From: Zingiber officinale
Taxonomy: Eukaryota > Streptophyta > Magnoliopsida > Zingiberales > Zingiberaceae
NCBI RefSeq assembly: GCF_018446385.1
Contig: NC_055998.1
Coordinates: 73,216,744 to 73,280,743, forward strand
DNA length: 64,000 bases
Direction of reading: 5' to 3'
Of this stretch, positions 25,461-38,400 are shown one piece after another. Under the pieces are notes generated by a model. The model was not told where the DNA came from. It saw only the letters and a program-made list of their open reading frames with translations, and made no database searches. Numbering within the stretch: position 1 is the first letter of the stretch; each line of letters starts with the position of its first letter. A program made the translations under genes and the position numbers.

Positions 25461-27244
25461 ATGAATCACATTGTGAAACCAGTGAAAGAGGAGCACCAGG
25501 ACTTCTCTGATGCTTCCTCTGGCTCTGTCAATGGAGCCGTGGATGCTCCTAGGCCACTAGATGGGTTGCATGATGTCGGCCCACCGCCATTTCTGACAAA
25601 AACCTATGAGATAGTTGATGATCCTAACACTGACCAGGTTGTGTCATGGAGCCCTACCAACAACAGTTTCGTTATCTGGGATCCTCAAGCATTCGCGATG
25701 ACTCTTCTTCCTAGATATTTCAAGCACAACAACTTCTCCAGCTTTGTCCGGCAGCTAAATACCTATGTAAGTATTTTGTAATAGCTCATTTAGCTCTCTG
25801 CTAGCGAACTGTTAGCTGTAGATGAACTATTGAGTAGGGAAAATGTGAAAAAGGTAGCAATAAACACTTCAGTTTACTTGCAGAGTTGCATCAGCAAATA
25901 TGCCACTTCATGCACATAAAAATGCTTTATAGATAACTGAATTTTAGTTGCTTTCATCTTTGTATTTGGCTGAATGGAGGAAATAATCAAGCATAGTTTT
26001 GTATGTTCAGATTTAGTTTGAGAAAATGTGTTCACCAGATACTTCATTCGGTACCTTCTTGAAACTTCAAACAGTAGTGTATCATTATTTTTCTTCAAGT
26101 TGTAGGTATTATAGTTTCTCAACGGACAAGCATCCCTATAAAGCTTCAAGTCAGAAGACCAGAAATTGAACTTTTTTGTGACCTTGAGTTTATTTGCTAT
26201 GCAATTTAATAGGGACACTACTTTCATGTTAGGATGTTGAGTTACTGGGATGTTTTCTTTTTCCTGCTCTTTCCTAATTATTATATCCAGTTCATTGTGA
26301 AGGAAAGTTGGCAAAATGGTTAGGTTTTTCCACTGAAATTGCAAAAATTTGTGTTTCAAGTTTATGTTGCCACTTTCTTTGTAGAACGCCATCCATTGAT
26401 TGTTTTTCGTTACTGAACATTTAGTAGTCTAATATCTGAAAGAAGAGTTATGTTTCACCATACGGTTCTAATCTTACTTTCTTGTTGGATATTGTTGACG
26501 CAGGGATTCAGGAAGGTGGATCCTGATCGGTGGGAGTTCGCAAATGAGGGATTCCTGAGAGGCCAGAAACATCTCCTTAAGAGCATCAAGAGAAGAAGGT
26601 CAGCTGCTCATCTTCCTCTGCAGCAGCAGCAGCCTCTTGGTTCATTCCTCGAAGTTGGAGAATTCGGTCTTGAAGGCGAAATTGACAGGCTGAAGCGCGA
26701 CAAACAGTTATTGTTAATGGAGTTGGTGAAGCTGCGACAGGAGCAGCAGAACACGAGATCCAGTCTCAGAGCTATGGAGGAGAAGCTGCATCAGACTGAA
26801 CTGAAGCAACAACAGATGATGGAATTCTTGGCACGCTTGATGCGGAACCCCAGCTTTTTACACCAATTGGTCGAGCAAAAGGAGAGGTTCAAGGAACTCA
26901 AAGATGCGATATCAAGGAAAAGGCGACGACCAATTGAGGGAACTAATGGAAGTGGCATCCCAATCAAAGTCGAAAGCCATGATCTTGCAGACTTCAGCAT
27001 GGAGGCATTGGGGTTGGACATGACCATGGAGATGCAGGGACTGGTCGATGAGGATGATTACCAAGAACAAGTAGGGCTGCCGGATGGGGATTTGAATGAA
27101 GAATTTTGGGAGGATTTGTTGAACGAGGGGATCGACAGCGGCGGTGAAGACGAGTTAAAACTTGCAATTGAAGCAGGAAGCAGAGATGATGTGAATAGTT
27201 TAGCTGATAAATTAGGGTTCCTGAGTTCAACCAGTCCCAGGTAG
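25461..27244 (+). CDS. Class A heat shock transcription factor (HSFA2-like)
   Basis: Two exons, 25461-25766 and 26504-27244, join in frame to 348 aa. The DNA-binding domain spans about residues 40-134 ([18 protein letters not shown] ... [20 protein letters not shown]). The intron splits it at the NTY/GFRK position standard for plant HSFs. A HR-A/B coiled coil follows (about 155-225, [18 protein letters not shown]). Then come a bipartite-type NLS (SRKRRRP near 240), an acidic AHA activator motif ([11 protein letters not shown] near 300) and a leucine-rich export signal ([11 protein letters not shown] near 333-343). This order is that of HSFA2/A6-type activators. The protein binds heat-shock elements as a trimer and drives chaperone genes. 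Three HSEs upstream suggest control by HSFs. Retention of the 737-base intron would give a truncated protein of 106 aa. AATAAA at 27384-27389 is a likely poly(A) signal. Confidence 0.95.
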
Positions 27245-27383
27245 GATGGTAAGCATGTGTTCAATCATAATAAGCTGCACCAAGCCATCAGATTTCAAAA
27301 TTCTCCTTGTGTCACGTAGTTCTAACTGCTTAATTTGTATGAGAAACTTTGGAAGCAATATTCAATATTCCGGTGTCATGCTA

Positions 27384-27389
27384 AATAAA
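27384..27389 (+). terminator. Probable poly(A) signal of the HSF gene
   Basis: AATAAA lies 140 bases after the HSF stop codon, in AT-rich 3' sequence. Confidence 0.55.
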
Positions 27390-27689
27390 ACATCGATGTT
27401 TATTAGTTGGTAGGTGTTTTGAGCTTGTTCTATGTGTTCTCACTTACAATTCTGTTTGTCGCGCTCTCGTTTGAAATTCGTTGCGACGGAATGAATCTTT
27501 GTTGCAGGTGTATTTGCGGAAAAAATTAGGGGCCTAAATTCGGCTAGATTTAGATTCTAAATTCAAATTCGAATACGAATAGCTTAATTAAAAAAACAAA
27601 TTTTTTTATTAATTTTTCTATAATTTTATTACTGAACCCTAAAAAAACCTACTGATACCTAAAAGACAATTCATTTCTTTACGTCTTGA

Positions 27690-28735
27690 TAGTTTTATAC
27701 TGGTTGGATTTCAAGACTCAGTCCTTTCACTTTTTATGAGTAAGGTTCTTAATTTAATTCATAGTTAGATCTTAATCTAATTTCGACTAGTTTTATGTCG
27801 GTCGGATCCCCATAGCTCAGTCCTCTCTTGGGCACCATCCCAGCCTTACTCCCAGTCGGTCTCTTAATTGGTCGGAATCCCTAGAGCTAAGTCTTCTCAC
27901 TTCTAATAGGCAGAATTCTCAATTTACTCCTGATCAACCTTTTAGTCAGTCAGAACCCAAGGGCTCAGCCCCCTTCTCGCAGGCACAGTCCTAGCCTAAC
28001 TTTCGGTCAATTTCTTAGCCGGTCGGAATCCAAGGCTCAATCTCCTTCTCTCGGGCACCATCCCAACCTTACTTCTGGTCGACCTCTTAGTCAATTGGAA
28101 TCCACAAGGTTGTCCCCTCACTTCTCATGGTAAGACTCTTAATCTATTCTTGGTCGATTTCTTATCCGATCGAACCCCAGGGCTTAGTCCCCTTTTCCTG
28201 GGCACCGTCCTAACCTTACTCTCAGTCAGTCTCTTAACCAGTCGGCCCCCATGAGGACAACACTGTCAAATAATCGCAATAACTTGTCAAAGAATAACAA
28301 TTATTCATTAGGGAATATTCCAATACTCTGTTATATACAAATCGTGGAACCTTTCTCTACCCAATGGAAATCTATTGTATATCTTCTTTCACCTGACACC
28401 CTCTGACATTCAATATTCTATGATATCTTATGATTATGGAGGTTACAAAAAACAATATAAAAAGAGGGGTCCTCTCTGTTGATCATGTATGCACTAGACA
28501 TTAGTCTTACTTACGCGCATGCATTTATTGTTCTTTCTTTTTTTTTGCTCGACCTCTCTTCTGATTTCAGCATCAGAGGGTCTACGTCAAAGACCTCTTC
28601 CCTAGTTCTTATTCTAATGCTTTCGGATGATTGGTTTGTGATGTTTACAGGGTCATGGGTACCTTTGGCGATCATCTTTCTCAAGTCCTAGATTCTCCTC
28701 TTTATTAACATTTTTGTTATCGTCAGCAATACCCT
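27690..28735 (+). mobile_element. Old solo LTR-like fossil with internal 70-bp repeats
   Basis: Promoter-like TATAAAAAG at 28455-28463 is followed by CAGCATCAGAGGGTCTACG, which parallels the post-TATA block of the LTR near 4820 (TTGAGCGTCGAAGGGTCAT). Upstream lies an array of about seven monomers of around 70 bp. No internal region or second LTR was seen, so it is either a solo LTR or a fragment. Exact ends and target duplication were not resolved. It looks old. Confidence 0.5.
27700..28250. repeat. Tandem array of two alternating ~70-bp monomer types
   Basis: Monomers start near GGTCGGAATCC. Type B carries CTCGGGCACCATCCCA-like sequence, and type A carries CACTTCTCATGGTAAGACTC-like sequence. 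By eye the order is A B A B B A B. Monomers are diverged from each other, so the array is not a recent expansion. Confidence 0.65.
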
Positions 28736-28739
28736 TATA

Positions 28740-29478
28740 TGACTCAGCTTCTGCTTCTAAAAGAGATCATCTACTAAATTTTAAATCCAAGTCCATCTGG
28801 ATCAACTCGAACTTGATCTAATCCTAACACAACTCTAAAAACTCTAAATCCGACTCGAATTTGAATCCGTAACTCAAACTTGATTTTTTTTTAGTCAATT
28901 CGAATTGAAGTTCGGATCAATTTTTGATATCCTTTGAAAAAACTAAGTATTTTTAACATTGAAAAATTCAATAGGTAGAATGAAAATAAAAGGCTCCTTA
29001 TTTAAAAAATATATATATATTTAAAAAATATTTTTCGTTTTAGAAATATCTTTATTAGTGTTTTTTATTAAAGTCAGATGATTTTAGTTAAATGAAAATT
29101 CTTTATAAATAATATATTATTATATTAAAATAATGTTTTTAATTAATTTAATTTTAAATTATTTAAATATATTCTATTTTTAATAAAATTTAATTATAAA
29201 ACAATGTTAAAATAACAATATGTTTAATTATATCATTACAATAATCAAGTTTTATTCAACTATATAGATTTTTTTATTATTATTTATATTTAAATAAATT
29301 TTTATATTAAGTGTATATGCGTCTTTTCGTACGCTTTTTATAATTTTATTTTTTTAAAAACATTTTTATATTTAATTATATTAAAAACATTGCATAGGAT
29401 GCCATGAATGCTATGAAATAAATATGCAATGTATTTTCAATTCTTGACATAGATCAGGTTTTAAAATCACTAAATCAT
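28740..29478. other. AT-rich intergenic stretch
   Basis: Very AT-rich. Low-complexity AATTCGAATTTGAAT-like sequence near 28840-28910 resembles that at 27540-27590, so an older repeat may have been split by the LTR-like fossil at 27690-28735. Nothing else was recognised. Confidence 0.35.
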
Positions 29479-29485
29479 ATAATAG

Positions 29486-30459
29486 GGGAGTTTATAAATG
29501 ATAAAATTATATACTCACTTCTATCTGTACCCTTGTTATTAATTTTTTTTAATAATCGAATCGATTTTGTTTTTGTTATCCGATTTTAAGCGATTTGTGT
29601 TTAAAAAATTATTGGTCTCAATATATTATATCAAGTTGATGCTTTATAATATTTTTTACCATCAAAAGAACTAGACGAATACATAGAAACTGATTTTATG
29701 TCATTCTAAGATTTCTACGTCTATCAACCGATTTCGATCGAAACCGATTGATGGACTTAGAGAACTCAGAATGGTACAAAATCAATTCCTATGTGTTCAT
29801 CTAATCCTCTTATTTTTAAAAATACTATAAAATATCAATTTAACCCAATATATTATTAATAATAATTTTTTAAACATAATGTGTCTAAAAAATTAATTTG
29901 TGTTTAAAAAATTATTGTTCTTAATATATTTAGTCAAATTTATGTTTAATAATTTTTTATAATTAGAACTAGATAAATACATAGGGGTTGGTTTCACGTA
30001 ATTCCAAAATCTCTAATTGATGAACCTAAGTACTTAGAATGATGTGAAACTAGGTCTTGCGTTCGTCTAGTTCTTATTATTATATTCATTATCTCAAACA
30101 TTAATTTGATCCAATAATTTTTACAGTAAGGAGAATTAGAAAACACATAAAAACTGATTTTATATCATTCCAAGATCTTTAGGTCTATCTGTCAGTTTCG
30201 ACTGAAATTGACTGATGGATTAGAGACATTGGAATGATATAAAATCAATTCCTATATATTCGTTCAGTTTTTTTTTATTATAAAAATACTATTAAATATT
30301 AATTTGACTTAATATATTGAGAGTAGAAATTTTTTGAACATAAATCAATCAATATCGAATAAAAAACAAAATCAATTAGAGTGGCAAAAAATCGATCGAG
30401 GGAATAGTAAGAGAAAAAATATAAATGAACACAGGATTTGGTCATTTATAAACTACTCT
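29486..30459. mobile_element. Foldback (long inverted-repeat) DNA element, 974 bp
   Basis: The left end AGGGGAGTTTATAAATGA and the reverse complement of the right end, AGAGTAGTTTATAAATGA, are matching termini. ATATAAT flanks both sides (29479-29485 and 30460-30466). Inverted similarity continues inward (CGATTTTGTTTTTGTTATCCG against its partner near 30370). The interior holds three related palindromic blocks near 29600-29890, 29900-30110 and 30125-30330, each centred on a hairpin such as ACCGATTTCGATCGAAACCG. No transposase. The 7-8 bp duplication would fit a hAT- or MULE-like MITE. Confidence 0.8.
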
Positions 30460-30499
30460 ATATAATTTCGGATTTGGTAAAAAAAAGCTAAACCCCCCT

Positions 30500-30821
30500 C
30501 ACTTTTTATGGATCAGGGGATAATCCACAATGTAATTGTAGTCGGATTGCAATCATGATTGATTGTGATTCTTTTCTGGGTTCATCTTCCCACCCAAGTT
30601 CTAGTGTGAGTCAGGATGGGTGACCGGAGGTCGTCCCATGCTCGGCGCCTGGTAACCCGGCCACCCGACCACCGTCGACGACCTCTAGCTGTCTATCCCT
30701 ATCCAAATTACAACCTGAATGAGAAAGTGAACTCAGGAAGGGATCACAATCAATTATAGTCGAATCACGATCATGATTTAACCATAATTATATTATGAAC
30801 CATCCCGTAATCTAAAAAATG
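30500..30821. mobile_element. Inverted-repeat MITE with GC-rich core
   Basis: The left arm CACTTTTTATGGATCAGGGG and the right arm read in reverse complement, CATTTTTTAGATTACGGGAT, align along about 75 bases, including ATTGATTGTGAT in both. A GC-rich core of about 110 bases (30590-30700) separates the arms. No clear target duplication was found, so the family is open. Confidence 0.6.
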
Positions 30822-31039
30822 GACCGGAGGATCCCATTTAAATTAAACAAAATGCTCCTAATAAATGTTAAGCTTTTATTAGTTTACCTCCTAATCATTC
30901 AGCCGAGGGATACAATGACAGTTTTGAAAAATATAATGGCCGTTTTGATGAATTTACTAATTTTAAGACTCAAATATATTATTTTGGACTGAAATGAAAT
31001 GCACCCAACTTAGAAACCCTAGAACTTATCTAAATAATA

Positions 31040-32473
31040 TTCCCTTCTCCTTTCTCATTCTCGGTCTCCCTTTGCTTCGGCGGCGACGTCGCACCCTGAC
31101 CTGCTTACTCCGCCACCTCCCTAACGCCCCCTGAACTCCACACAATCGCCGCCTCATTCTGCTCGACTCCTGCGCTCTTCTCTCCAACAATTAAAACGGT
31201 GGGGAAGTCCTCTTTTTTTTAGTGACTGATACTCTACGTTCTCCTTCTGAGTAGATTTCTGATTTACTATCTAGGAAGAATTTGATCGATGCGTATCTGA
31301 ATGCGTTCAAAATAAAATTTTTTTAAAGGAAATATCCATGTTCTTCTTAGCCATTATTGCACAGTCGGGACCATGATTCATGCAGAGAATAATCATATAG
31401 AAACATTAGCAGATCCTTGGTATTCTAACTTCTCTATTAGCTGTTGTTTTAGGGATGGATATTTAGGCAATGGAGAAGAATGGTATTGCTTTTGTGGTCG
31501 ATCACCCATGGCCTTGTTTCCATTCAGTGGATTCTGATGGAGGAATTACATTTCTGATGTTTTAATAAAGTAGATGTGTTATAATCTTAACTAGGTTCAG
31601 ATTGCAGAGTGCAACACAACCACCAGGTAGTGTAGAGTGGGATACTACCGGTCAGATGGATTGGCAGATTCACTTGTTCAAGAAATTGGATATAAGATAT
31701 TAGAAGAAAAAAAATTACGGTTTAAGTGCCAACATCTATTCTTATTGTCACATCCTTAAATTAGGGGTGGGTGAAAATCTGATCCAAGGGATATCTGACC
31801 TGACTAAATTCAATCCAAAAGTTTGGATTGTTGTGTTATTTTTTTATATCTAAGTCAATTTACCAGTTAACCAGACCTGACCCTACATTAAATTATATGA
31901 AGATATAATTTTCTCAAAATTCAATTGCATAGATTGTAAATCACCCATATAGGATCTCATGGTTTGTCTTGGAGACTTTAATGCATTGTATGATTATTAT
32001 GTTTATATGTTTATATGTTTATATTTATAACTGTATGACATTGAATATATTTTTTGAGATCTTTTGTTATGAATATTTAATTTATAATAACATAACTTAA
32101 TTCTTGGTGCATGAAACAATTTTTCTTGTATTAACATTAGTAAGTAGTTTGATGTGACCTAAAAACTGGTAACTATTCCTATCTGATCTGACTTGTGTTG
32201 GTTTGATTCTACCCAACTTGGTTCTGGACATGGTTTGGGTTGATATTCCTTGATCCGAATAAGGGTTGTGCTAAATTTTAGTTGAAAACCAAATTGGCCT
32301 GACCCATGTTTCCCTTACCTTAAATAGGATCTTTGAGAGTTGAGTCTTTAGTTCGATCTTTTCGGAAGCAATTTACAGTAATGATGGTTGAACTGGGAAT
32401 ATATATATTCTGAATTACTATTTTGAGAGGGATTTTTTTAACAATTAAATGCAGCATTTTCAACTAAGGAAAT
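31040..32473 (+). other. 5' leader and leader intron of the cyclophilin gene
   Basis: A CT-rich leader (about 31040-31198) resembles a plant 5' UTR. A leader intron probably ends at the GCAG acceptor 32451-32454, leaving 19 leader bases before the ATG at 32474. The donor near 31199 is weak. The stretch 31760-32340 is AT-rich with no recognised element. Confidence 0.5.
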
Positions 32474-35400
32474 ATGGCAATGAAGAAGAATCCTATTGTC
32501 TTTCTTGAGATTTCGGTGGATGGAAAGCCTCCTGACAGAATGGATATAGAGGTAGGTATTCTTCTGGTCTTCATAACTAGGCTTATTTCTTTGAAAGATA
32601 TCTGGTTACATTTGCTATACCTCTGTGTTACTTTTTTTCTCCCTTGATCATACAGCTTTTTGCTGATGTAGTTCCAAAAACTGCTGAGAATTTTCGAGCA
32701 CTTTGTACTGGTATGTTCTCCAATACCATTTTAACTCTCCACAATAAGATATGACTAGTACTTTTAATGAAAATTAATCCACACAACAATAAATACCCTG
32801 TAAGGTGCATCTTTTCTCTGCAGAATGCATGCCATATAATATGTAGATACTTGAAGGTAATAAGGATCTTGATTCTTGACTGACTTAACAGTGCTAAAAT
32901 ATGACATTGTACCATAGAATTGCAAATAGGCAGATACTTCGTCCCTTATGTTTTTGGTTTTGTGTTATACTAATGAGAAAATATTCATTTTGTCAAGGTG
33001 AAAAAGGCATTGGAGCTTCTACAAAAGTACCATTGTGTTACAAGGGTTCAACCTTCCATCGAATTGTGAAAGGATTTGTTGCTCAAGTACGTCTCTTTCC
33101 CTGTTTCATTGTTGTTCAAAAAATGATTCATAGTTGCTTTTCATATCCATTCATTAGGATGTATCCTGTTGATACTTCTTTATTGGGTTATTTCTTTTGT
33201 TTCCTTGTCAGTTATGAAAATATGTTTTCTTATTTATCATTTTCAATGAGTTAGTGTAATTTGGATTTTATTTTTATAATAATGTCAAATAGTCAGTTAT
33301 TATCAATGGGAAATGATGTTTATTATTTAACAGGGTGGTGATTTATCAAGACAAGATGGTATTTCTTTGTTATGTCCAGGCTTCTACTTTCCATGTGACC
33401 TCTTGCTAATACTTTGAAAGCCAATTAATGTGCTATTTCCAGGCATTGGTGGTGAGAGCATATATGGAAGAAAATTTCCAGGTACATTGGGGGGGGGGCA
33501 CCACATGGTTTCTGGCATGCTATTTTGTTTGTTTTAATCATGGAACATGTTGTTCTGATGCCAATCTTTTCTTTATAGATGAAAATTTTAAGCTCAAGCA
33601 TTCTGGACCTGGCTTTCTATCCATGGCAAGCTCTGCACCCAACTCAAATGGGTCTCAATTTTTTATTACCTTCAGGGCTGCTCCGGAGCTTGATGGGTAA
33701 CTCTTTCCTTTCTGTGAATGTTTTGGATGGACTATGATATATGAAGATTTGCTGTTTACGTACATATGAAGATTTTGTCTTTGGTTTACTCTCTAGTTAG
33801 CTATGCAACCTGAAGGCTGCTATTTCTGCTGGTTACTTTTTATCATGACACCTTACTGATGCTCACAACATATATATACATGTTTTGCAGCAAAAATGTT
33901 GTGTTTGGGAAGGTACTAAGTGGTTCAACCTTGTTGAAGAAGATAGAACGTGCAGGTTCTGAGAAAGGAAAAACCCTTTACATGGCAAAAATTGTTGATT
34001 GTGGTGAAGCTTCTGTTGGTAAGACTCAAGTTGCACCAAGAAAAGAGAAGGGTATGATCTGGAGCATGCATGAAAGCACAAAGCACCGTTTGTTTTGCTA
34101 GTTTATCTGACACATTTGTGGTTCTTGCAGAGAAGCTTAGAAAGGTCAAATCAGATAGCGTATCTAGTGATAGTTCTGATGGAGAACAAAGGTCAAATCA
34201 GAAAAGGAGCATTAAAGATGAAACAAAGAAGAGAAAGAGAAAATACTCATCATCAGATTCTTATAGCTCTGATGATTCTGATTCTGATTCCTACACATCT
34301 GATGGTGCCTCCAGTTCAGATTCTGATTCAGACCCTCACTCATCTGATAGTGCCTCTCATTCAGATTCTGATTCATCATATACAAGTTCATCAAGTGGTT
34401 CTAGGCACAAGAGGAGAAAGAGAACAATAAGAAAAAACAAAGATAAACATGGTAAAAGAAAGAAAGATCGTAATGGAGATAGGTGGCAAAAAAAACATAA
34501 AAATAAATGTACTTACAAACCAAAACGGTATGTTGGTTAATGTCAGCTTCAATAAAGTAATTTATGTGTTGCAAAAGAAATGCAAACAATGTTTTTAAAA
34601 TGTGTCCCATTTTATAGGAGCTCAAGAAGCACCAGTGATTCAGAGACTGAAAGTACAAGGAATAGTAGCTCTGATGGAGAAAAACCTCGTCGTCATGATA
34701 ATATTCAGAAAGCCAAGCAATCAGCACAAACTACTGATATCTCTGCTAAAAACAATGGTAATTGCTCTTATTTACTTCCTTTCTATCAGATAAGATTTGT
34801 TTTCTGACTAAGTTGTTTTGTATTAATTACTATGGTATTTTACACCATTCCATTTGTACTATTTCATACAATGATATGCTTCTTGTTTGTTTCGTTATTG
34901 TCTGTGTTTGCCAATTTGGTAACAAAATTTTGACTTGCGGCTTTTGGTCTGTTTTGCATACACATCCTCGGTCACTTATATGGCATATAATAATCGATAT
35001 ATTTCAATATTTTCAAATTCTTGTGATTGGTAGTGTCAAATGGGTCAACCCGTGGCTGAGCGGGCTGAACTGCCAAAAACCCACCATATGGTGGGGCTGG
35101 CCCGCCATCCTTAACCCAACCCAATCCAAGGTGGGTTGTCAGTTAGGCGGGCCAGCCCACAAGCCCACTAATGAATAAATAAATAAATATATAAAAAAGG
35201 TTGAAACAAACCCATTAAGTTTTTTATTTTAGTTTTAAATTTTAAAAGATTTTTTTCCCTCAACCCACATGCCAATTCGAGCCCACCACAGGACGAGTGG
35301 GTCGTGGGCCTATGTGGGTCGGTCCGCCTCTGGACCCGCCTTAAAATGAGTTATAAAATCTTAACTCAACTCTCTTAAATTGTTTGGTGGGGCGGGTTAA

Positions 35401-38400
35401 CCTGACGGATTCAATCCAAATTGACGGCTCTACTTGTGATGGTGAGGGCCCATTTGTTTTCTTATTTTTTGTAGATGGCAAAAACTATGAATTATTAACT
35501 AGTGGTATATCTCTTCCTTATGTATGCCATAAGTTTGGTTTCACAACATTTATGTGGATGACAACTTTTGTTATATGAACTGATATTTCAATATAATAAA
35601 GAATGACTTAATTTTATTTGAATATTAGTAGTGATGTACTCTTCTATTTGCTCAACCAATGGATAAGTTCATGTAGTCAACCCCAAGTAGTTTGGGTGGC
35701 TTGAAGACAATATCTATGAACGAGCTCAAATACACTGATATCCCTCCATAAAGAATGTGAAACTATACTTACATTTCAAATGCTCCAAAATAAAGATTAC
35801 AAGCTTGTGGCTCCTTTCATTCTATGTATCCATTTTCTGGAAATAGAGGTACTGCAAACTTAGATCATCCCCCCTCATACTTGGCTTTTCGTTTCATGCA
35901 AGAATATTAATTAACTTGAACCTCAGTTTTAGTGATCTGGCGTTCATTAAGTGTCCAAAATACATGAAAAGACATATATTTGTGCGACTCATGATTGTTT
36001 AATGTCAAATGGCTGATTATACTTTCTGCACTATAAACATGGATTTTTTTTGGTCACTTCACATTATCTCTTTGTATGTTGACATTGTATAGTAGCCAAA
36101 GGTGGAGTTCGCCACCCCAGCGGTCCCACACGGTCGGCCCTACGACCATATATGAGGAGATAAATCGGGAAGTTGTAGTTGGCTAGTGTGGGGAAGCTTT
36201 TTTTCCTCGGCTTTGTCGAGATTCAAATCCTTGTTCGATGGTAGCAACTCTATCACGTACTAGCCAACTCAACCCTGTCCTGGGGGCTGTTTGTTGACAT
36301 TGTAGCATGATATGAAGATAGCCAGATTTTCCCCCCTTCCCAATTGTTATTTGTGTTGGTTTCTGAAAAGCTGAGCATCTTGCATGTTCAATAGGAAGGA
36401 AACAATCTCTTCCGGAAGCACCCGTCAAAGCAGTAGCTACTGGAAACCCAACCAAAAGTGGAAGGATAGATCTTGATGTTAATGCCTCACATGAAGCAGG
36501 ACATGCTTTTAAAGAAAAGGGGGATTATCCTGAAGCATTGAATCACTCAATTATCAAATTAAATGAAAGGACCAATCAACCTCCCAATTCAATTGAGAGG
36601 TCAAGACAATCCAGGTATTACTTGTGTATGCTGGCGCTTGCATTTATAGTCTCATCTGTAATTGGCATTATATGCAATTTGTTATGCAGGTATTACTTGT
36701 GTACGTACATATACTGGCTCTTGCATTTACAGTCTCATCTGTAATTAGCATTATATGCAATTTGTTATGCAGGAGCCCAATTAGACCTAAAGAATATTCA
36801 ATCGGAAGTCCTAGGGTTCCCCTAATTGTGGAGCGTACATCCAGCCCGACCAGAGCTCAACATTCTGGTGGTGCTGACCAAAGTTTGGACAAAAGGATAA
36901 GTAGAAGAAGCAAAAGTTGTTCAAGGAGTCCAAGGCAGGAATTGGGTTCAATTAGAAAGCCATCACCGACAGGTCCTCCAAAACGCATTCGGAAGGGACG
37001 TGGTTTTAGTGAACAGTATGCATATGTAAGGAAGTACAGGACACCATCACCAGAGCGTTCTCTTGTTCGCGCCCACTACTACAGAGGCAGATATGAGCAA
37101 GAAAGAGAAAGAAATAGGTATCTGCGGACTTGAAATAATTTGCTTTAATCTTGCATAGATCTTCTGTAAACATTGATGTAAATTCATCTTTTAGGTACCC
37201 AAGGCATCCATTCTACGCTGATCGTTCTCCAGTAAGACGGTACCGAGGCTCTCCAAGAGGCAATAGTCCACCCAGGTACTTGCCGCTTATGTACTTTTAC
37301 ATTTATAGTTTTTTCCCCCTTCTATTAATTTTTCTTTTAGGTATAATTATTGCATTAACTTGATTGAGCTTGCTCTCTGGAGTCAATGAAATTACTAGAT
37401 GAGGAAAAAATGTGTCTATTTGTAGCTGAGGAAAACTATTAACACTGATTGGTTGCAGTCGGTGAAGGCTGATTCCATCTTTCTTTAGAATCTTGGCATC
37501 TTGTGGTGATTGTCTAAGAAATTTTAAGAAAACACATGACAAATGGATGGAACACACACTTGAAGTTACAGTATGGTTATTGCAATGCTAAGTTTAATCA
37601 CTCAACTTTGATGCTGCTAGCTTGGCCGTGTTACTCATGACACAATTCTAACTTGACTTGGAACCTCACCTTTCTCCTTGTCTTAGTCTCGTTCAAGAGA
37701 GAACATTGCTTCCTCTTTTGTTCAATGGATGCTTTTATCTCTCCTTTAAATAAAATTTTAATTTGGATATAATTGAGAATCCAACTAAATTTTTTAACGT
37801 GAAATATCAAACAATATGATTTTATTGAAGCTACATAATTATATATTATTGGATAAAATCCTTAAATTGTTAACTTCTGTTTAATATAACAATATCGTTG
37901 TGAACTATATGTGATTAGCTACTTGGATCATATCCCTTTATTGCACATTTGTACTCTATGTACTTCTAGTACATATCGTATATTAATATTTTAGTAAATA
38001 ATGTGTATTTATTTGTCTAATTATATTAATTTTACTATTTGATATTTTACATTGCCTATTATTAATATTAAAATTTAATAAAACAAAAACATAATAATGC
38101 TTCCAATTGATGAACTTTTTGTTTTGTTTTCTATTGTATTCTCTAGTAAATGAAATAATTTTATTCTCACCAACCCTCTTTTTTGATTCCCTATTGATTT
38201 GATTCTAATGATCCAACCATAGGCTATGACTCTTCATCGTTTTTCTGTTCCATCCTGAACCAATGAAATTCTGTAGCCATGGTCAAGAGGCAAATAGAGT
38301 TTCCCCTCTCTTTCCTACTTGATAGTTCGCATATGGGCTTTTGAACTATTACTGTGTTTACTTGGATAGATAAAACAGAAAACAAATGAAATAAAATAAC

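Noticed and set aside
30605-30640. AGGATGGGTGACC resembles the 3' part of plant 5S rRNA
   Set aside because: The match is only about 13 bases and the rest of the 5S gene is absent. It is most likely chance within the MITE core.
37118-37194. Use of the upstream acceptor at 37158 in the cyclophilin gene, adding 12 in-frame codons
   Set aside because: It would leave an intron of only 41 bases, too short for plants. The acceptor at 37194 gives 77 bases and also keeps frame.
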